Assembly (NCBI GenBank): GCA_013399305.1
Contig: VXAI01000138.1
Location: 1,479,757-1,543,756 of the forward strand
Length of the DNA stretch: 64,000 bases
Origin: Rostratula benghalensis
Taxonomy: Eukaryota > Chordata > Aves > Charadriiformes > Rostratulidae
Reading direction: 5' to 3'
Shown here: one piece after another, positions 34,400 through 48,400 of the stretch
Numbering within the stretch: position 1 is the stretch's first letter
Layout of the letters: each line of letters starts with the position of its first letter
Made by a program: the position numbers and the translations under genes
Notes under the pieces: model-generated
Told to the model about the DNA's origin: nothing
Database searches by the model: none
What the model saw: only the letters and a program-made list of their open reading frames with translations

Positions 34400-36243
34400 A
34401 AGCCCATTTCTCACTTCCTTAATTATGTTTGTCTCTCGGTGTGTCCATGTAAACAGAAGTTCTGTTGCCTTAGAGAGTTTTAAACTAACTAAACAACCTG
34501 TATGGGAATAAACTTTTATCTTGTTCAACTGGAAGCGTGTTTTGCATGTAACCTGGCAGCTTGGTAGTTGTTTGGAAACAGTTTCTCTCCCTGAAATTCA
34601 GGAGAGTTCGTCTTCATTTGAATATTAAAAAAGAGGCAGAGCTTTAGTGCTTGTGTGAATACATGTTTGGGAAGCATATTAAGCTGCGTAATTTCAGGGC
34701 TGAAGCCAGCCTCTAATTACTGAAGATCAGGATAAGAGCTTGTTAGAGGAGGGAAATTCTTCCAAAGCTGCCTGTTGCAGAGCTGTTACACCTTCTCCTG
34801 GAGCACTCGGCATTAGCCGCTGGTGGAGACAGGATACGAGACCAGACAGACTGTGGGACTGATCCAGTTTGGCAGCTCCTCCATTCCTGTCTGTCCATTT
34901 CTGGTGGGGTTTATCCAACCTATCATTACCAGGGGAGGAACAAAGCTAAGGTGTAGCAAAACTGCCCGCATGAATTCTTGAGTTAGGAGGGCAGACCAGC
35001 AGAGGCACTTTCAGCTCATACCAGAGGAAATGGAAGGTTACAGCCTGTGAGAAATGTTGGCTGAAATGAGTGTGAGTCAGAAGAATCATTCTGCCCCAGA
35101 GCTTGTCTTCTGTGTCTGATCTGGGCAACCAGGTTTTGGAATAATTGTAGTAGAAGGGGTCTAGTACTGAAGGCCTGAAATATGAGAAGGGAAGCAATTT
35201 TTTTAGATCTGGGGGTCTGAGTGTAAGGACCTGTGTGAATGTGTGCTTGTGCCCAAATGTATACATGTGAGGAGTCTGCTCAGAGCTTCTGACTCTTAGT
35301 GTGCCATGAAAATCCACCAGTAAACTAAGAAAGGGAGAATTATGTTCTTCTACCTTAGGGGTTACCCCTATTCCTATATCTGTAAATCTTGAACAAACAT
35401 TTTAAACTGTACTGCAGACTCCATAATATCTTTCTAGCTAGGCCGGGGCTCTGGGAAGGTCACATAGAAGGCAAACCAGTGGACAGGATTTCCTTTCCTT
35501 GCTGTTTATTTAGAGTTTTCACTCCTGCTGCCAAGGTGTGCCTATTGCAGATAACCTGTCAAATAATACTGTCCTGACAGACAGCACAGGTTGAAAGGTG
35601 ACAGAGAAAGATGATGCAGTCGTTGTGTTGCTCACTGCATGGGCTGCAATGCCCTTGCTAGGGCTTTGGCTACATAATACTGGCTTCTGCATCTTCCTTG
35701 TTGTTCAATATCCTCAAATACTTACTCCTCTGCTGTAGTTTGGGATTGAAGCTCTCCCAGCAGAGCTGTGAGTCTGGGTTCTTCAGAGGAGATGTGGATT
35801 AGAGAGGGGTGGTGGGTGAGGTGCTCTGTCCGTTCATATAAAACAGCTCCAATATCCTCGTGTTACATCACTTTCCTTTCTTCTGGTAGCACGGTCTCTT
35901 GGGAACTTCGTTGTTGTTTCTGATTACCCCTGACTCATTCCCCGTGGGGATGATGATACAGAGTGAGACTATAAGCTTTTAATACACAAAAGAAATTCTT
36001 CTATAGATAGTGGGTTTTGTAGTATTATTATAAGCTTTCCTGACAGACTTAGAATGGAGAGGGAAGTGCATTTTCAAGTGACTGTAGGAGATGGAGAAGA
36101 GGAAACAAATACTTCAGTTTTGGTGGGGATAAACATTCCTACTGCTAGTTACAGTAACAGAAGTTAGTCACTGAAAGAGGGAAAGGAGGAAAATTCTGCA
36201 GCTTTCACGATCTGCAAAAACTTTATTAACTAGCCTCACAGCA
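34400..36243. other. Non-coding stretch, nothing recognised
   Basis: No coding exon, RNA gene or ordered repeat was recognised up to the CTCTT microsatellite. Confidence 0.45.
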
Positions 36244-36244
36244 C

Positions 36245-36432
36245 CTCTTCTCTTCTCTTCTCTTCTCTTCTCTTCTCTTCTCTTCTCTTCTCTTCTCTTC
36301 TCTTCTCTTCTCTTCTCTTCTCTTCTCTTCTCTTCTCTTNNNNNNNNNNNNNNNNNNNNNNNNNNNNNNNNNNNNNNNNNNNNNNNNNNNNNNNNNNNNC
36401 TCTTCTCTTCTCTTCTCTTCTCTTCTCTTCTC
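36245..36432 (+). repeat. (TCTTC)n microsatellite containing a 60-N gap
   Basis: An uninterrupted pentanucleotide array runs to 36339, is replaced by N at 36340-36399, and continues to about 36432. Its complement gives the AGAAG / GAAAAG-type purine strand. Both flanks of the gap are pure repeat, so the gap is inside the array and the true length is unknown. The open minus-strand frames that read as Arg-Glu-Glu-Lys repeats across it are artefacts of the repeat. Confidence 0.95.
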
Positions 36433-39400
36433 CTTCCATGATTTAAAGCAAGGCAAAGAAGTCTTGGGACATCTATCTGACATGTTCTACAATGCTGACG
36501 GGCATTTTTGAAATGGGGGCAAACATTCCGATGCATTTGTTTCATTACTGCTTTTGAAAGGGTGCGAATGCACTGATGTAACAAGATTGGTGCTACTAAG
36601 TCAGCCAAGCTCCCCAGAGATCAGACAATTAATCTCTGTCCTGTCAAACACAAGATTATAGTACATGCTGATAAATGGGTTAGCACTGCTTAGCAAATGT
36701 CAGCTGATCAATCAGAGTTAACCAGCTGCAAACTTGCTAAATTCAGGCAAGGTCCAGGCAATCCGTATTTTAGATGGTCTTCATTAGTGTAGCTCTAACA
36801 ACTCAGCACTGCAATGGGAGGAAGAAATGTCAGAAATACAACTGAAGTCCTTACCAAGATTTCTGTATCTGTGACTCCAGGGGCAGAAAGAGCAGGGGCT
36901 GATGCGGCAGTCATTTGTTCAGGAAACTGTTCCTAAAGAAATTAACTTTGGCAAAGGGAATGTTACCAGACAAAAAGGTTGAAATCCAAGAAACCTTCCT
37001 GGCAGAAGAGGTTCTGAATAGCTCTTGGAAGGATCAGCTGGAAATCACTTCATACTGAGGAAGTTTCTACCTTTCACCAGGACACTGCTCACTGACCTCA
37101 CTCAGTATTTGCCGGGTGACAAAGATTTTCTAGATTGGCTGATACCTTGCCCATCTTTATTTATTGGTTACCTTTCCTGCCCAATATTCTCACCAAGAAC
37201 TTTTGGTGACAGAACATCTGTTTCCAGTAACCTATTGTGCAATTAAAAGCCCATATGATAAATACAAACGAACCAATCAAACAAAAACAACCTCAGATTT
37301 CTTTTCTGTTTGCTTTTGAAAATGGCATAAGAGCTTGATTTGATTCTTCATCTTTTCATCTTGTATAGTAAAAGCAGACTAGTTGTCCGTCCTGCCTGGC
37401 AGGAAGCAGTGCTGTAACCCAAGAAGTCATTGTGTTGCTTTTCACAAGGAACTGTTCATTTTGTGTAGTTTGCAGTCATGATAGTAGCACTGGTTCCTCT
37501 TTTTAAAGCAGTTAAATTTGTGTTTTGAGAGTGCAGAAAGGGCAGAATAGGCTTCAACTACCCAAATGTTATTTGTGGTAACACATTGGATTGGAGGATT
37601 GGAAGAGTGGAGGGTGTTTCAGCCCTTAATTTCTCATCAAAAGATTCAGTTGAGGAAGCATTGAATTTTTGGTTTCTCTTTGCTGTCAACAGGGTAGGAG
37701 ATAGTCAATAACAGCCCAAGAAGATCTAAGAACTGACATTTGATAAAAATCAACAGTCTGGGAAACAAACTGAATAGAGGCAATTTCAGTAAACAAACTT
37801 TTTCAGACAAGTTTTCCTGCATCCCAAAGGAAAACCAAGACAGGGATTCACTGGGGGGTGTGAAATGAAGACTCATCTGGATAAAAGAGTAAAAGTAGCT
37901 GGAACTTTCCCATGTATAACAACTAAAGGCATCTCCATTCCTGAGCCAACTTTGAGTACAAAGGATCTCCATGTCTTTTTAAAATGTTCTCTCTCCAACG
38001 GTTTTCCACTTGGCTCCTAACTTTGTTGGCATCAATGTCAAGGCATTGCTTGGTACCAGCATCGCCTCGGTGTTTCTTTGCACGCCCTCATCCTGGCAGT
38101 GGTCAGACCAGAACGGACTTTACCAACCCGATGGCTGACATGGCCAGATGGTCTGTTTTGCTCTCCAGGAAAGGCTGATCCTTAGCAGCTACGGGAGAAC
38201 ACACACGTTTTCTAACTGGCATTCTCAAAGATAGCTCAAATGAAGATGACTCTGAACAACTGAGATATTCACTTAATACATATAAAAGTAGATGCCATAA
38301 ACCACAGCCTGCTTTCCACCAGAAATCTCAGTGGGGAAATTCAAGCATTTCTATTTCATTTTCACAAGCCTCAACCAGCTGTTTGACTATTAATGAAAAT
38401 CCTTTTAGTTTTCCAAAACTGAGTGAGACCTCTTTCCAGGAGTGGTCTGTGTTGAGATATCTAGTGCATTTTTGCTTTGGATGGACTAAGAATATTAATC
38501 TTCTCATGGCATTTTGTCACCACAGCAAGCTATCCCCCAAAGAACGACACAATTGATGTCTCATGCAAAAATAAACCAACCCAGTAACCCTCAAATAAAT
38601 TCTCTAAGTTTCTGTTATGCAGGTCTCAGAAAGATTTGATTTTGACTTTTTCAATGGGAATAAGTGATTAGTGCTTTGCTTTATGTGCAGGATTCTGTTC
38701 AAATTGAGTGAAATGATTGGTGCGGCAGAGTTTTGGATTGAGGTGCGGTTTCCCTGGTAACAATCGAGAGTGAAATCAGAACCTTTTGAACAGCCAGTGG
38801 AATGTGGTTCTACTTGGATGACAATAGGTCAAAGCATTTTAATGGGTAGAAACGTAATCCAGTACAATAGGATTTATTGCCACTGTGTCATCAGATTGAC
38901 ACTATTCCTACAAATTCTTTAGCTTGTGACAGACTTCAACTGAAATCTGTTTAGTGGAAAAACTTGTAAAATGCCATTAATCATTTTGTTTTCCAAATCA
39001 ACCAATGAGTCTGTGTGTCTCAGGGGGTTAGAAAGAATATCTTCCAAGTGAGTGAAATTCAACCTTTCTGCACAAAGCCCTGAGGATCGGCTGTTCTGGA
39101 CACAATCAATGGTTCTAGGAACTAAGGGCTCATTTCTGCAGGGTGCTGAGTGCTCTGGTCCAAGTCTGTTGCAGAACTTCCACACTTGCTTAATTTTACA
39201 CTAATAAAATAGTTTCCAGTGATTTCTAGGATGGTTATTCATGCTCTTAAACCTGATTGTATTTGCTGACAGACAGAGTCTTGCAGGATTAAATCCTAAA
39301 CCAGCAGTGGAAGAAAAGATTCCCTGTTCAGTATGGCAAGGGCATGGGGCAATATTTCATCCCTTCTGCTGACACTTGTCCAACTTCTGCAATAACGATC

Positions 39401-42400
39401 TTTTTATTCTGAAAGATCCCAGAGTGCTCTCTGAACTAAGAAAATGCAGCCACAGCTTGGAGCAACAATGCATGGGGAGGAGAATATGCTGCCTGTGGCT
39501 TTAAGGAAATAGCAGGTTAGTGCCAAAGTCTGCCCCTCTACCCTGAAGCCAAAAGTATTAAAGCCTTGGTTTGGCATCCCTTGGGATGTCAGTAGGGGAC
39601 CTCTGTCACACATAGACATGTAGAATCGTCTGTTTTGGTGATAAGGTAGCTTAATTGTAGCAGTCATTGTAGGTGGGTACCTCCTTGAACCTTCTACCAA
39701 TTTCCCTTTTAAACAGATGGATGTCATTCTCATTCATTTGCCTTTAATATGAAAAGCAGATTCTCCTCCATCGTGGATCTGGTTCTATGCACATCCTTGC
39801 ATTGTTGATAGGAGGCTTTTACAACAATAAAACTTCAAGCTAGTAAGTATTCCTTGCTTTGGAATGATTGTGTAGTTATGCAGAACAATTGAGCCAGACA
39901 ATGAGACAACCTGTTTCTTGTCTTCCTCAATGGGAAATGGGCTCTGAGTTTTGCGAGGACGTTCATAAACAGCCAAGGGTGTGTAAGGCGAAGAATGACC
40001 TCAAAGCTGGGTTTTACACAGGAGAACAAAGAGATCTCGAGTCCTGATTTGAAAAACACCCGAAGACCAAATCAATGGCATAATATCATAATTATCAACA
40101 CGCGTCATAACGTTGCTGGAACCCACTCCCTGCTTCTGCCTTTAAAGAGGAGTAAACACGGGCTCCTCTCCGAATCGCTAGGCAGCTGTCACGCGTCCTG
40201 AATGATGTTTGTGCTGGCAGTAGCTGGGAGATAACTTCATCTCTCCAGCATTCGGATGGACTGGAGATTCCTCCTCGCTTCTTTCCATGGGATGTTTTGT
40301 GACATTATTGTTTTCAGATTGCTTTCCCTTTGTTACAGCACTGCTGGCCTCCTTCCACAACCTTTCGGGTTACTTTTTAGTCTCCTTAATCTGCACTTTC
40401 TCTCCTGAGCGGAATCAGCATTGCAGTTGCTCCCAGACTAAGACACCCAAGTGGTGGGGCTTGCTTTTTTCTGTGGGAAACACTACTTTATGCTTTTCAC
40501 AGACTTCATTCCCCGAAGACCTTTTCCTTATGAAGTGAATACAGCTTAGCAGTACACAAAATGTTCTGAGGAAGAATGCCACCAATCCACGCTCATGTGA
40601 TTTGGAGCTTGTCAGGCCTTGATAGTGATTTGAAGTTTAATTAATTACCTACGGATTTGTGTGACTTTTGAGTGCCTCTGGCTTTGGGGCAGGAGAAAAT
40701 GCTGGTTTTACTCAGTTTTACTCCGTGAAAACCTGAATAAATAGGATGCAGGGAGAATATAGGATAAAGCATCTCCCATTTAGGCTAGGTGTATCAATCC
40801 TGAATTTAATTTGAGGACTACCTCACCAATGTATCTAACTCATTTGGAGTGGATTGGGGGACAGGGAAAATAAATTTCAAACCAGAAATTTAAATTCTCT
40901 TTAGGCATGCAGCTGCCCCTGATGACAGCACCCCTGTAAAGTTCATGTGCAATAAAGCAGGGAGATATTCGTTTCATAGGTCCATAGCACCTATGAGGAA
41001 AACCAGAAAAGTTGTTTCTCAGAAAAATCTTTGGGAATTGCTTTGGCAATAAAATCAATTCTGCTGTACTTTAGATATCTTCTTTTTTTTTGTGAGTGTT
41101 GACATTTGTAATATAACAGATTTTTATTTGATGTATTTTTGTTAACATCGTCTTGATAAGATCTGCTCGCTTGCTCACAGTGTTTGCCTTTGAGAAGTAG
41201 AACAGGAAAAACACACGGCTGACTGAACAGGTTCCTTGACAAACATCTTGAAATGAGCCAAACCTCCCAGAAGTAGCTCGTTCAGTCTCTGGTGCTGCTG
41301 CAGGGAAACCTTCAACTCAATGTGAGCCGTAGAGGGACAGGCTTTGGACACCCAGGAAGGCATAGTCAGCCTCTATGCAAACGACTGGAAGACAAAACTC
41401 CTGCTGAAAAAGCCCCTAAATTAAGTTTTAAAATTATTTTATTTTTTTACAATAAGTGCTGTCTCTTTTGGAAACTATTTTATACTTTTAACAGAAAATA
41501 ATGTCTTGACTTTCCCTGAGACAGCTGAGGGATTTGCTGATTCGTTATGATGGGACTGAGAAACCAGTTTGCTGCATTCCTCCAGTGGTTCCTTGTAAAG
41601 CCTTCAACAAATATTTTATCTCTGGCTCCAGTCTCAGGAAGATTTGAAGCAGGTTTATGTTCATTCTGATTGTGAGCTTATAGTTAAGTGTGGGCATGAA
41701 TGTTTTTCTTAGATTTAAACCCAATGCCTTAGCATCAGGATGTCACAGTTAATATTGGTGCAAATACTGAAAAGGATCTGAAGCAGTAAGCACCAAAACT
41801 GTCTGCTACCCATGGATTTGGATGGAGTGAAGAGGAGAAACCTTGCATATGGAGTCATAAATGATGAATAAACTATGCCCCATTAAATATTGGATGTGGA
41901 CCATCATTAAAGAGTGGGCAGAAGAGACAAGCTTTAAGAGGAGATTCTGCTTCTCTTCATATTTCTTGAAATACTAATCCCTGTGTCCAGGAACTGACTC
42001 AGGTGGTCAGGAGTAAGCTGTGGGATAGCTCCAAGAAACCAAAAAGGAAGTTATGCAACCCACACACTGAGGTAAAATTCTTAAATGTATGGTCCAAACA
42101 CACACACACACACGTGATTTTCCAGTCCCAGATTATTTTAATTATCTGACTTGCAAAGCACCAACATACTGTGAATTTGACCGCTGCACTTGGGAAGAGA
42201 ATGACAGTTGAAAACAAGGGTGGCCAACATCATGCTGAGCATAAGTTTTGAAAAAACAACTACTGAGTTTCAGAGTAACCTGCCTTTTCAGGTCACACGC
42301 AGCTCTGCTGAGATGAGCCTCGGGAGGATGGACACACAGAGGTTCAGCCATCTGCTCTACAAGGTGTTGAAAGTCATCTCTGGAAGAAGCATCCCGTTCC

Positions 42401-45400
42401 CAAATTTCATACAGACCCCAGTGGAGTTAAGTAACAATATGGAAAGTCAACATTCTGCCAAAATCTGTGAACCAAAGAAAATGAAGATTTAAAAAAGCCC
42501 TCATTCCTTAGAAAGTATTGCTGTAGTTCCAGCAAGCCAAGCCAATTCTGAAGAGCAGCGATGGATACTGCCTGTGGTGATACTGAGAAACCCAACAGCT
42601 AGAGCTGATCCAAAAGAAGAAATCAAAGACAACCCCTTTGCTGACTTTGGTAGGATTTGGATCAGGGCTCTGAAACCATTTAATCTATTTCACAGGCTTT
42701 TAAAAAGCAGTGACGTATATAGCCTGACAAAGAGACGTGTGTTTTGGTTTGGATGAGGAACCTGAGACTCGGGATGCCATGTAGGACTCTGGGCCTTGGC
42801 TGAGCAGCTCCAGTCACAGGAGCCACATGATACCCTCTGCCAGACTCCAGAGAAAATCAGATTTAGGCCTGTCAGAGGTGAAGTCCTCCTGGATGGAAGG
42901 AGAGTCCTACAGAGCTGCTCAGAGAAGCAAATAGTCATTTTTGACCCTCGTCATGATTGATAAATTGATTTCTTGAAGCATAGTATGTGATTGCCTGGTT
43001 AGTCTGACTGGATGTGTCAATGTCAGTCACAGAATTTTCTGGTGCTTTTCCTAAAAAAAAAGCACCAATACATTATTTGACTTGATCCTGAGCTAACACT
43101 TATCTCAGCCTCTTTGATTTGGGAAAAAATCAGAGCATTTTGTTTGGAAAGCTGAGACAACTAGAACTTGGGTTTTGGTGGCATTTCCTAAAAACTTAGG
43201 TCACAGTGGCTGTGATTAATTTTATTTACATGTTTTATGTTGATTTTTTTTCCTTCTCCCTTCCATTTCATAAAAGAATTAATGCAAAATGCTATTTTCA
43301 CTGTTAGGCCCTGCTTTGGTTTTGAAAATGTAAAGGCGTTGGCGATTGAATTGGCATTTGAAGTATTAGGTGGGATGAGACAGCTGCTGGTATTACAGTG
43401 GAATTCCTGCTGAGGTCAGTAGCCCAAAGTTGAGATCAGTAGAAGCTTGCAGTGTCCTTGTCTGCCACCGAGAGCCCTGAGTAGTCATTAACTGGTGTCA
43501 AGCTACATCTTAGGGAACTTTCTACTGGGGCTTGGAAGAAAAAAAATAGTTCAGAGATCCTCATGTTTCCTGCTCACATCTCTCATCTGCTGAGAAGAGC
43601 TCACTCCTGCTGTTAACTTGGGGTTCTGTTTTATTCTGCTCTGTTCCTGATATGAAATGCAGTAGCAAAGTGTCTGATCCAAACCCATTGACACCAGCAC
43701 AAGGCTTTCTGTTGTCAAAGCTGCAGCCTTTTTAATTGCCAGAATGAAAACTTGCACAGGTGACATAAGGGGTCCTCTGATTGTCACACAAGCCTTTGGT
43801 TTAAGCCACATAACCTTTTCCTCTCTCAGGAAAAGGACCAGGGAGCTCCAAGCAGGTAGGACATAGATGGACATTAGCAGGAGCTAACTCCAGTGCCACG
43901 AGAAGTACAGCCCTGTATCTCCTTGCCTTTCTAATCCTACAGAGACACATGAATAAAAAGCACCACTGGAAAGACAGTCACTCCGTGTTCTTATGTCACA
44001 GTGCCCTTCCCTGGATATTTGGTTTACAATTTACTCCAGAAAACAGGAAAAAAAGGAGTACACTTTCTGCCTCAGGAAGCAGAACTGCACAATGTGACGT
44101 AAAGGAAATGCCCTCTGATACTAGAGGAACCCTTCTAGGATATCAGCTCCTGCCCACCCCCCAAATCCTACATTATTAATAACCTGTTGTGTTTTGAGAA
44201 GAGTTATAACAGCACTGAATTGCAGCAAATAACAGAGCCCAGGGTGTTGGCTCCGTCAAACAAAAGTGGTCAGCATTATCTAATCTGATTCTATCACTGG
44301 TCATGGCCTGCCCCTTACCTATTGTCAAATACATTATTATATTACATCATGTCTATTAAGAGCTGCAACAAACTGTTCTACAGTTCCCTGCCAACAAGAC
44401 TGGTGGAAAAGTTCCTCGAAACGTTTTTCTCTGCCTCTAGGCTGAATGTAATCCGTGAGGTTCGATGTGTGGAGAAATCCCACTGCTCCCATCTGCACAG
44501 CTATTGAAAGGAACCTTCGCTGTGCGCCAGCGCAGACCTCAGGGTGTCAGGGGAGGAGGGAGGAGGAAATGCTAATTAGTGCTAATTACTGCTAACACTT
44601 GTCTGGGATGGCCTCACAACCAGCTTGCAGTAAAGCCTGGGGGATCCTGCCTGCTGAAGTAAGGAATAGGTTGGCTACTGATTTCCGAAGGAGGAAGACC
44701 GGATATAAAATATATCTTTGCAGCTGTTCCATTCTGTGTCTGGTAGATTTTCAGGTCCAGGATGAGTACCAGCTATTCCAGTTTTAAGAACAGATGCTAC
44801 AGGGCCTTGACCAGAACGAGAGACTCTTTGGTTCTCCCAGCTCAATATCCAAGGGCAAATGGCTCATGGATGGTGGGAAGAGAACCAGGAGGAATTTTCA
44901 GGCTGGGGGAGATGGCAGTGGCCCTGTGGGAACCCAGTGGCTCCACTGCAGGTGTGGGCTGTACTAGATGCAGGGCAGGGTCACCTTGGAGCGGTGGCTC
45001 AGGTGCTCCCACACTTTGTTTCTCTGCTGTGGTTGGGGACACGGCTCATGGGGGCAGCCCTGGGCCATCCCAGCTCAGCCCCAGCACCGTTGTGGGTGCC
45101 CTGGGGCTGTCCCCAGGTGCTCCCCCACATCCATGCTCAGGGAGGATGAGGTGGGCATCGTGCTGTTGAGTGTTTGCTGTGTCCAGTCGCCCTGTACAGG
45201 AGCTGCTGAGAGCTGAGGGTTAAAAGGAGGAAGCAAGTCCTGAGAATCAACAGATTTAGGTTTCGCCCCTGCCAAATTGTCTGAGACAAAGAATGGCAGC
45301 GAGGCCCGAAATCAAGAGTTTCAAGTTGCCAGCACTTTCCATTTCTCATGGAATTTCAGTGTTTCCACTGCTTGTTCCTGGCTAAAACTGTGCAGTGCAT

Positions 45401-48400
45401 ACAGTGTGAATAAATTAAAATAGACATTTTCAGCTTTCTACAGATTTTGGGGAAGGCTGTGAGTGGTAGCCAGGTGGCTGGTTCACTTCTAACCTGTCCT
45501 GTGGCTCTGAAGTAGGCAACCAGCCTTCAGCAAGGGGCAACTTCCAGAGTCCATATTCTCAAACTTAAGAAGCCAAACATCTTTTTTGTTTTGGTTTGGG
45601 TTTTTTTGTGTTTTGTTTTGTTTAAGGAGATCTGGTTTCACTTAGATGAATTAAATGTCAATATATCTGTTACTGTGAGTTGTTCCAGTGGAGATTACAG
45701 CACTATTGCATGACTATAAAATCTGTGCAGAGGTCTGCTGCTCTGCACTGTTTATATCTATCTTTTAAAATGTTTGATAAATAAACACATTTATATTGAT
45801 ACTTCAGGTCATGGCTCTGTACAGAGGTATCGAATAAGAAGCCTGAGATAAATATCCCTTTTCTCCAGCTCTGAGCTCAGCCTATTCAAAGTTTTCTTTT
45901 ACTCCTGGATTTGCAGCTTTCTTTGCTGCTGCTGAAAGACCTGTGGACACAAGGTGATGGAGAGGGAAGGTGGTGCTGGAGAAATGGGGGCTACAGTTTG
46001 AGGGGGGTCCCAGCAGCAGCGGGTGAACTGCAGCCTCCAACCTCTGCTGCACTCGGGCATCTAAGCTGAAGGGGTCTGAAAAATTCAACTTTTATTTTAG
46101 AGGGAAACCATTTAAAAGCTTTGCTCCAGTGGCTTCAAAGATGTTACTGTGGATGTAAGAAAGTTCTGTGATGGAAGCTCCCAGCTGAGGTGTGCTCCTC
46201 TCCTGCAAAATCAGCACCCGAGCCCGTAGAGGTCTGACAGTGCTCTGGGTCCTGCTCTGCAGTGGGGACCCTTCTCCTACCTCCCTGCTCCCTAGAGCTC
46301 TGGCTCAGGGTTCCCTTTAGGGGGTTCTGCGCTCCCCCTCCCCTTGTAGGGATGCCCTTTAGTCATTTCTGGGGACCTGAGCTGGGATGAGGAACATTAA
46401 ATATATAAATGACTCTTGTAAGATTAATTTGTGCTTATCAGGCCCTCAGGCCCAACCTGTTCAAGACCAGGAGTACCAGACCCTTTCTGAAATTGTGAAC
46501 ATCACTGAGCGGTTTTGTTCTGCCAGAGGAGGCCAGTGGAAGCCTTCCCACTGCATGGATAAATCTGTCCTGTCAGACTTAGAAGGCGAGCAGGCAGCAG
46601 ATTTACGAGCCCTGTCTGATGTGTCCTGAGGCAAAGCTGGTGGACACTGGTAGCAAAGACTTCTGTGGGGCAGGGGTGGATCCATGAGGTGTGCCAGCCC
46701 CGCTCCGGGGGTTGCACATCAAAGCAGAGAGACTGGCTGTAAGTGTGAGCAGAAGTTTGGGCCCTTTGCAGAGAAGAGGGAAAGGAAGGAAGGGAAGAAG
46801 GAAGGAAGAGTCTCCGTGCTGCCCTGTAATAGATTTAGTTAGGTTTTCTGGGTGGTGGGTTGTTTTTTTTTTAAAGGAACAAGTATTTGAGTCAATTCCA
46901 AAGCAGCTCAAAAGGTTTCTACTTGTCACATTTCTGGTCTCGGGGCTGACAGTCTTCCAGGGTTACACAACAATGACTAAAACTGGAAACCTTTCAGACC
47001 ATTTGCAGAACGAAGCAGGAAACTGAGGTGATTGCTAAACCAAGGCTAGAGAGAGAGAGAGAGATCCACTTCCATCTGTGTGGGGCTAGAGGGAGAGTAC
47101 CCAGTTTCATTTGCAGGTTTCAAGCTGTTTGCTTTTTGATTTAATCTCAGAACAGATTTATTCTGGAACCACGATCTTCACATTGTTTTGCTTAGTGTTT
47201 TACAAACAGGCTGTTGACTGAAGTTGTCACTGAACAAAAATTCACCTCCACTTGTTTACATAGTGGGAAGTTATAGTCATAAAATGGGTGTAGCAACACC
47301 TCGTTAGGTATTAAGGTAAGGTGAAATATAGGGATTGTCCTCCTAAACCACTGAGCCCTCAACTCAAAGTATCAAGATTAGATTGACAATTAAGTTTAGG
47401 GGAAGTCCTTAAAAGGCTAAACTCCATCCTTAATGCTTTTAAGTTACTGTTGTTCTGGGTGAGTTGATGAAAATCAAGAGTTTGAGTTCTTCTGGTGCTG
47501 CTGCTCTGTTCAAGAGGAACTAGATGAAGACGATAAATACGATAACAAGGTTTTCTTCTGCTAATGTTTGCTTTGTGGTAGCTCTTCACTGGGTATAAGT
47601 AGGTGTTGGGTTTGTTCCTATTTCTGCCACTGCACTGCTTCATGACCTTTGAAATACAGGGATTTGTTGACATTTCTCCCATAGCTAAGCAGGGGGAATT
47701 TTTCAAGGATACCAGTTTGGGGGGGGTCAATCTGCAGACCCCATGAACACAGGTCTCTAGAGCAGTTCTGTACCTCCCTGAGCATGTTTTGGTACCCGAC
47801 CCAGTCAGGTGCTGGCCTTGGCTTAGATGATTACAAATACATGCTGACTTTCTGAACTCAGTCTGGTGATATATAAATGCTTTCAAAGAACTTCTAGACC
47901 CTCTCTGCCATTTACCCTGCTGAGATCTTTGAGACTTTTCTATGTCTGTCGTCCTGCTGTCCTGCCTGCCTTCACTGCTCCCTTTTTATCTCTCGTGAGT
48001 TTGGATTTTGGGGAGAAATAGGTTTCTAAGAAGGGTTAGCAAAAGCACTACAAATTTCAGCACACTCCCTCCTCTGAGCTGCAGAACAGTATGTGAGAGG
48101 CGGCTCATGATGTGTACAAACATGCCCAGAAATAAAAAGAGGAAAAACCCAACAAAAACAGAGAAAGTAAAAGCAAGACAAAAAAGGGCACGGGTTTGTG
48201 TGCTGGTGTTAGAGGAAGGTGAAAACGCTTCCCGGCAACATCTGAGAGTCATTTGCAGCAACCGATCCATGAGCTCTAGTGAGTAGAGAATGCTTTTAAA
48301 TCCTCCCCCACCCCCCTTGTTAATCTTTACCAGGTAGTAGGACCTTTAATGTAATTCATATGGATTTCTTTGGGATGTGTCAAATATTTCCATTTTGAAA

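Noticed and set aside
36168..36608. Minus-strand frames reading Arg-Glu-Glu-Lys repeats
   Set aside because: They are translations of the TCTTC microsatellite across an N gap.
47359..47886. 175-codon open frame on the minus strand, one of the longest outside KCNJ16
   Set aside because: No recognisable domain, no splice or promoter context, and ordinary codon composition. Most likely a chance frame.
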